Positions 62,926 through 64,000 of a DNA stretch of 64,000 bases are shown here, in pieces. The stretch is from an uncultured Verrucomicrobiota bacterium (GTDB lineage Bacteria; Verrucomicrobiota; Verrucomicrobiia; Limisphaerales; UBA9464): contig CAIXUG010000016.1 in NCBI GenBank assembly GCA_903922605.1, forward strand, positions 1 through 64,000, given 5' to 3'. Within the stretch, counting starts at the first letter, position 1; each line of letters starts with the position of its first letter. Under the pieces are notes generated by a model that saw nothing but the letters and a program-made list of their open reading frames with translations, was not told the DNA's origin and did no database searches. The translations under genes and the position numbers were made by a program.

Positions 62926-63123
62926 TTGAGCGAAGTCAAACTGAAGAAGGGCGAACCTATCGATCGTGCCCTGCGCCGCCTTAAAAAGAAGGTGGACCGC
63001 GAGAACATCATCAAGGATGTCCGTGCCAAGCGGCATTTCGAGAAACCCAGCGAACGGCGGCGCCGCAAGCTGAAGGTGGCGAAGTTTTCCGCCATGCTGT
63101 CAGCCCGCTATGCGGACGTCTGA
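62926..63123 (+). CDS. rpsU: 30S ribosomal protein bS21
   Basis: The 65-residue basic protein has the family core SEVKLKKGEPIDRALRRLKKKVDRENI, then VRAKRHFEKPSERRRRKLKVAK. bS21 helps initiation on the 30S subunit. The start must be TTG at 62926, because similarity begins there, and GAGGAAGGA lies about 12 bases before. The longer frame to 62695 crosses a terminator hairpin. A strong terminator follows the gene. Confidence 0.92.
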   Translation: MSEVKLKKGEPIDRALRRLKKKVDRENIIKDVRAKRHFEKPSERRRRKLKVAKFSAMLSARYADV

Positions 63124-63162
63124 TTCTCACAATTCCGCGCTGCGGGATTGAACCCGATTGTG

Positions 63163-63198
63163 CCGGATGCTGTCCTTACGGACGCATCCGGTTTTTTT
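63163..63198 (+). terminator. Terminator of rpsU
   Basis: CCGGATGC-T-GTCC-TTAC-GGAC-GCATCCGG forms a stem of twelve pairs with one bulged T, followed by seven T. The start codon of the next gene begins two bases after the T run. Confidence 0.92.
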
Positions 63199-63199
63199 C

Positions 63200-64000
63200 A
63201 TGTATTCGCTATCATCCTGTTGGAATTCGGGCCGCCACACCGATGGCCGGCAAATGCTCCGCGAGATTCGCAGCCTGGGCTTCGAGTATGCCGAGCTGAG
63301 CCACGGCATCCGCATCAGCCTGGTGCCCGGCATCATCGAGGCGGTGGAGGCGGGCGAGATCAGGATCTCGACGCTGCACAACTTCTGCCCGTTGCCGATC
63401 GGCATCAACTACCCCGCGCCGAACATCTTCAAGTTTACCGCCACCGACCGGCGCGAGCGCGAATATGCCTGGAAGCACTCCCTCAAGACCCTTGAGACCG
63501 CCCAGCGCCTGGGCGCGAAGCTGGTTGTGCTGCATTCCGGCCAGGTGGACATCAAGGACTACCAGGGCAAGCTGGAGGAGATGGTGATTGGCGGCCAGAA
63601 GGACACGCCCAAGTACCGCAAGCTGGTCGAGGAGGTCGAAACCAAGCGGGAGAAGAAAAAGGACGAGGCGCTGCGGCTCTCGCTGGAGATGATCGGCGGC
63701 CTGGCCCAGCACGCGGCCGAACGCGGCCTATTGCTGGGCGTCGAAAACCGCGAGTCCGTCGCCGAAATCCCCTTTGACCACGACCTGCCCTTCTTCATCG
63801 CCTCCCTGCCGGACAACGTCCGCTACTGGCATGACTGCGGGCACGCCCAGATCAAGCAGAACCTCGGTTTCCTCAACCACCGGGACCATCTGGAAAGCCT
63901 CGCGCCACGGCTGGCCGGCTTCCACATCCACGACGTGGTTTCCAATGCCGAGGGCATTCATGACCATTGTCCGCCGGGCTCTGGCGAGATCGATTACGCC
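63200..64000 (+). CDS. Xylose-isomerase-like TIM-barrel protein, cut by window end
   Basis: At least 267 residues are present and the frame stays open at the edge. The start MYSLSSCWNSGRHTDG and ELSHGIRISLVPG lead into an AP-endonuclease-2/sugar-phosphate-isomerase barrel. Likely metal-site residues lie in VVLHSGQVD, LLGVENRESVAEIP, YWHDCGHAQIK and GFHIHDVV. Reaction unknown. Oddly, the ATG lies two bases after the rpsU terminator T run, with no room for a ribosome site. Confidence 0.8.
   Translation, partial: MYSLSSCWNSGRHTDGRQMLREIRSLGFEYAELSHGIRISLVPGIIEAVEAGEIRISTLHNFCPLPIGINYPAPNIFKFTATDRREREYAWKHSLKTLETAQRLGAKLVVLHSGQVDIKDYQGKLEEMVIGGQKDTPKYRKLVEEVETKREKKKDEALRLSLEMIGGLAQHAAERGLLLGVENRESVAEIPFDHDLPFFIASLPDNVRYWHDCGHAQIKQNLGFLNHRDHLESLAPRLAGFHIHDVVSNAEGIHDHCPPGSGEIDYA

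Overview
The window looks like chromosomal DNA of a free-living, high-GC Verrucomicrobiota bacterium. I infer this from the gene set and not from a marker tree: a DUF1080 protein, DUF5069, a PEP-CTERM-like surface protein, Ig-like and CAP secreted proteins, a DksA-like protein that has lost its cysteines, and a B-type sdhCAB operon. Most genes are GC-rich. The stretch from about 13950 to 15585, next to a tRNA-Tyr gene, is visibly richer in A+T.

Layout. 1-8640: response regulator, DUF218 protein, EamA transporter, DUF1080 protein, FdhD, MFS transporter, HisS, HU. 8758-11056: threonine synthase followed by two ThiS/MoaD-like sulfur carriers and a NIL-domain protein, a probable sulfur or amino-acid operon. 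11359-15671: 5'-truncated WD40-Roc-COR-cyclase gene, an AT-rich gene of uncertain function, tRNA-Tyr. 15786-23893: Xer recombinase, glycogen synthase, aldehyde dehydrogenase, LRR-Roc-COR (ROCO) protein, DUF5069. 24009-29535: secreted proteins and two esterases/hydrolases. 29636-32708: zinc uptake operon znuA-znuC-znuB-fur. 32809-33843: rpsR, rpmG and a DksA-like gene. 34041-40980: NtrC-type regulator, Nnr bifunctional enzyme, a large CAP/InlB-repeat protein, HAD hydrolase. 41095-45105: sdhC-sdhA-[four-helix-bundle cassette]-sdhB. 45240-55764: Tat-exported protein, PhzF, cytochrome c dehydrogenase, transglutaminase-like protein, SorC-type regulator, membrane-anchored M20 hydrolase, DPP-IV. 56201-62569: TetR-controlled export operon (FtsX permease, ATPase, fusion protein, TolC) with an MFS pump. 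62926-64000: ribosomal protein bS21 and a TIM-barrel isomerase-like gene cut by the window edge.

The most unusual layer is in the spacers. Many contain inverted repeats whose arms are built from short tandem or degenerate phrases of about 7 bases (2397, 18392, 29540, 43846, 47350), with related palindromes at 45125 and 62635. One pair of arms encloses a four-helix-bundle (23S-rRNA-intervening-sequence-type) gene wedged between sdhA and sdhB, and its right arm ends against the sdhB start codon. A second class, about 150 bp long, is present in two copies (6757 and 55941). A third, shorter repeat is present in three copies (256, 16833, 56159). A similar phrase also lies inside the histidine-rich loop of znuA. 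Together these suggest an active or recently active population of small palindromic elements, one of which carries a gene.
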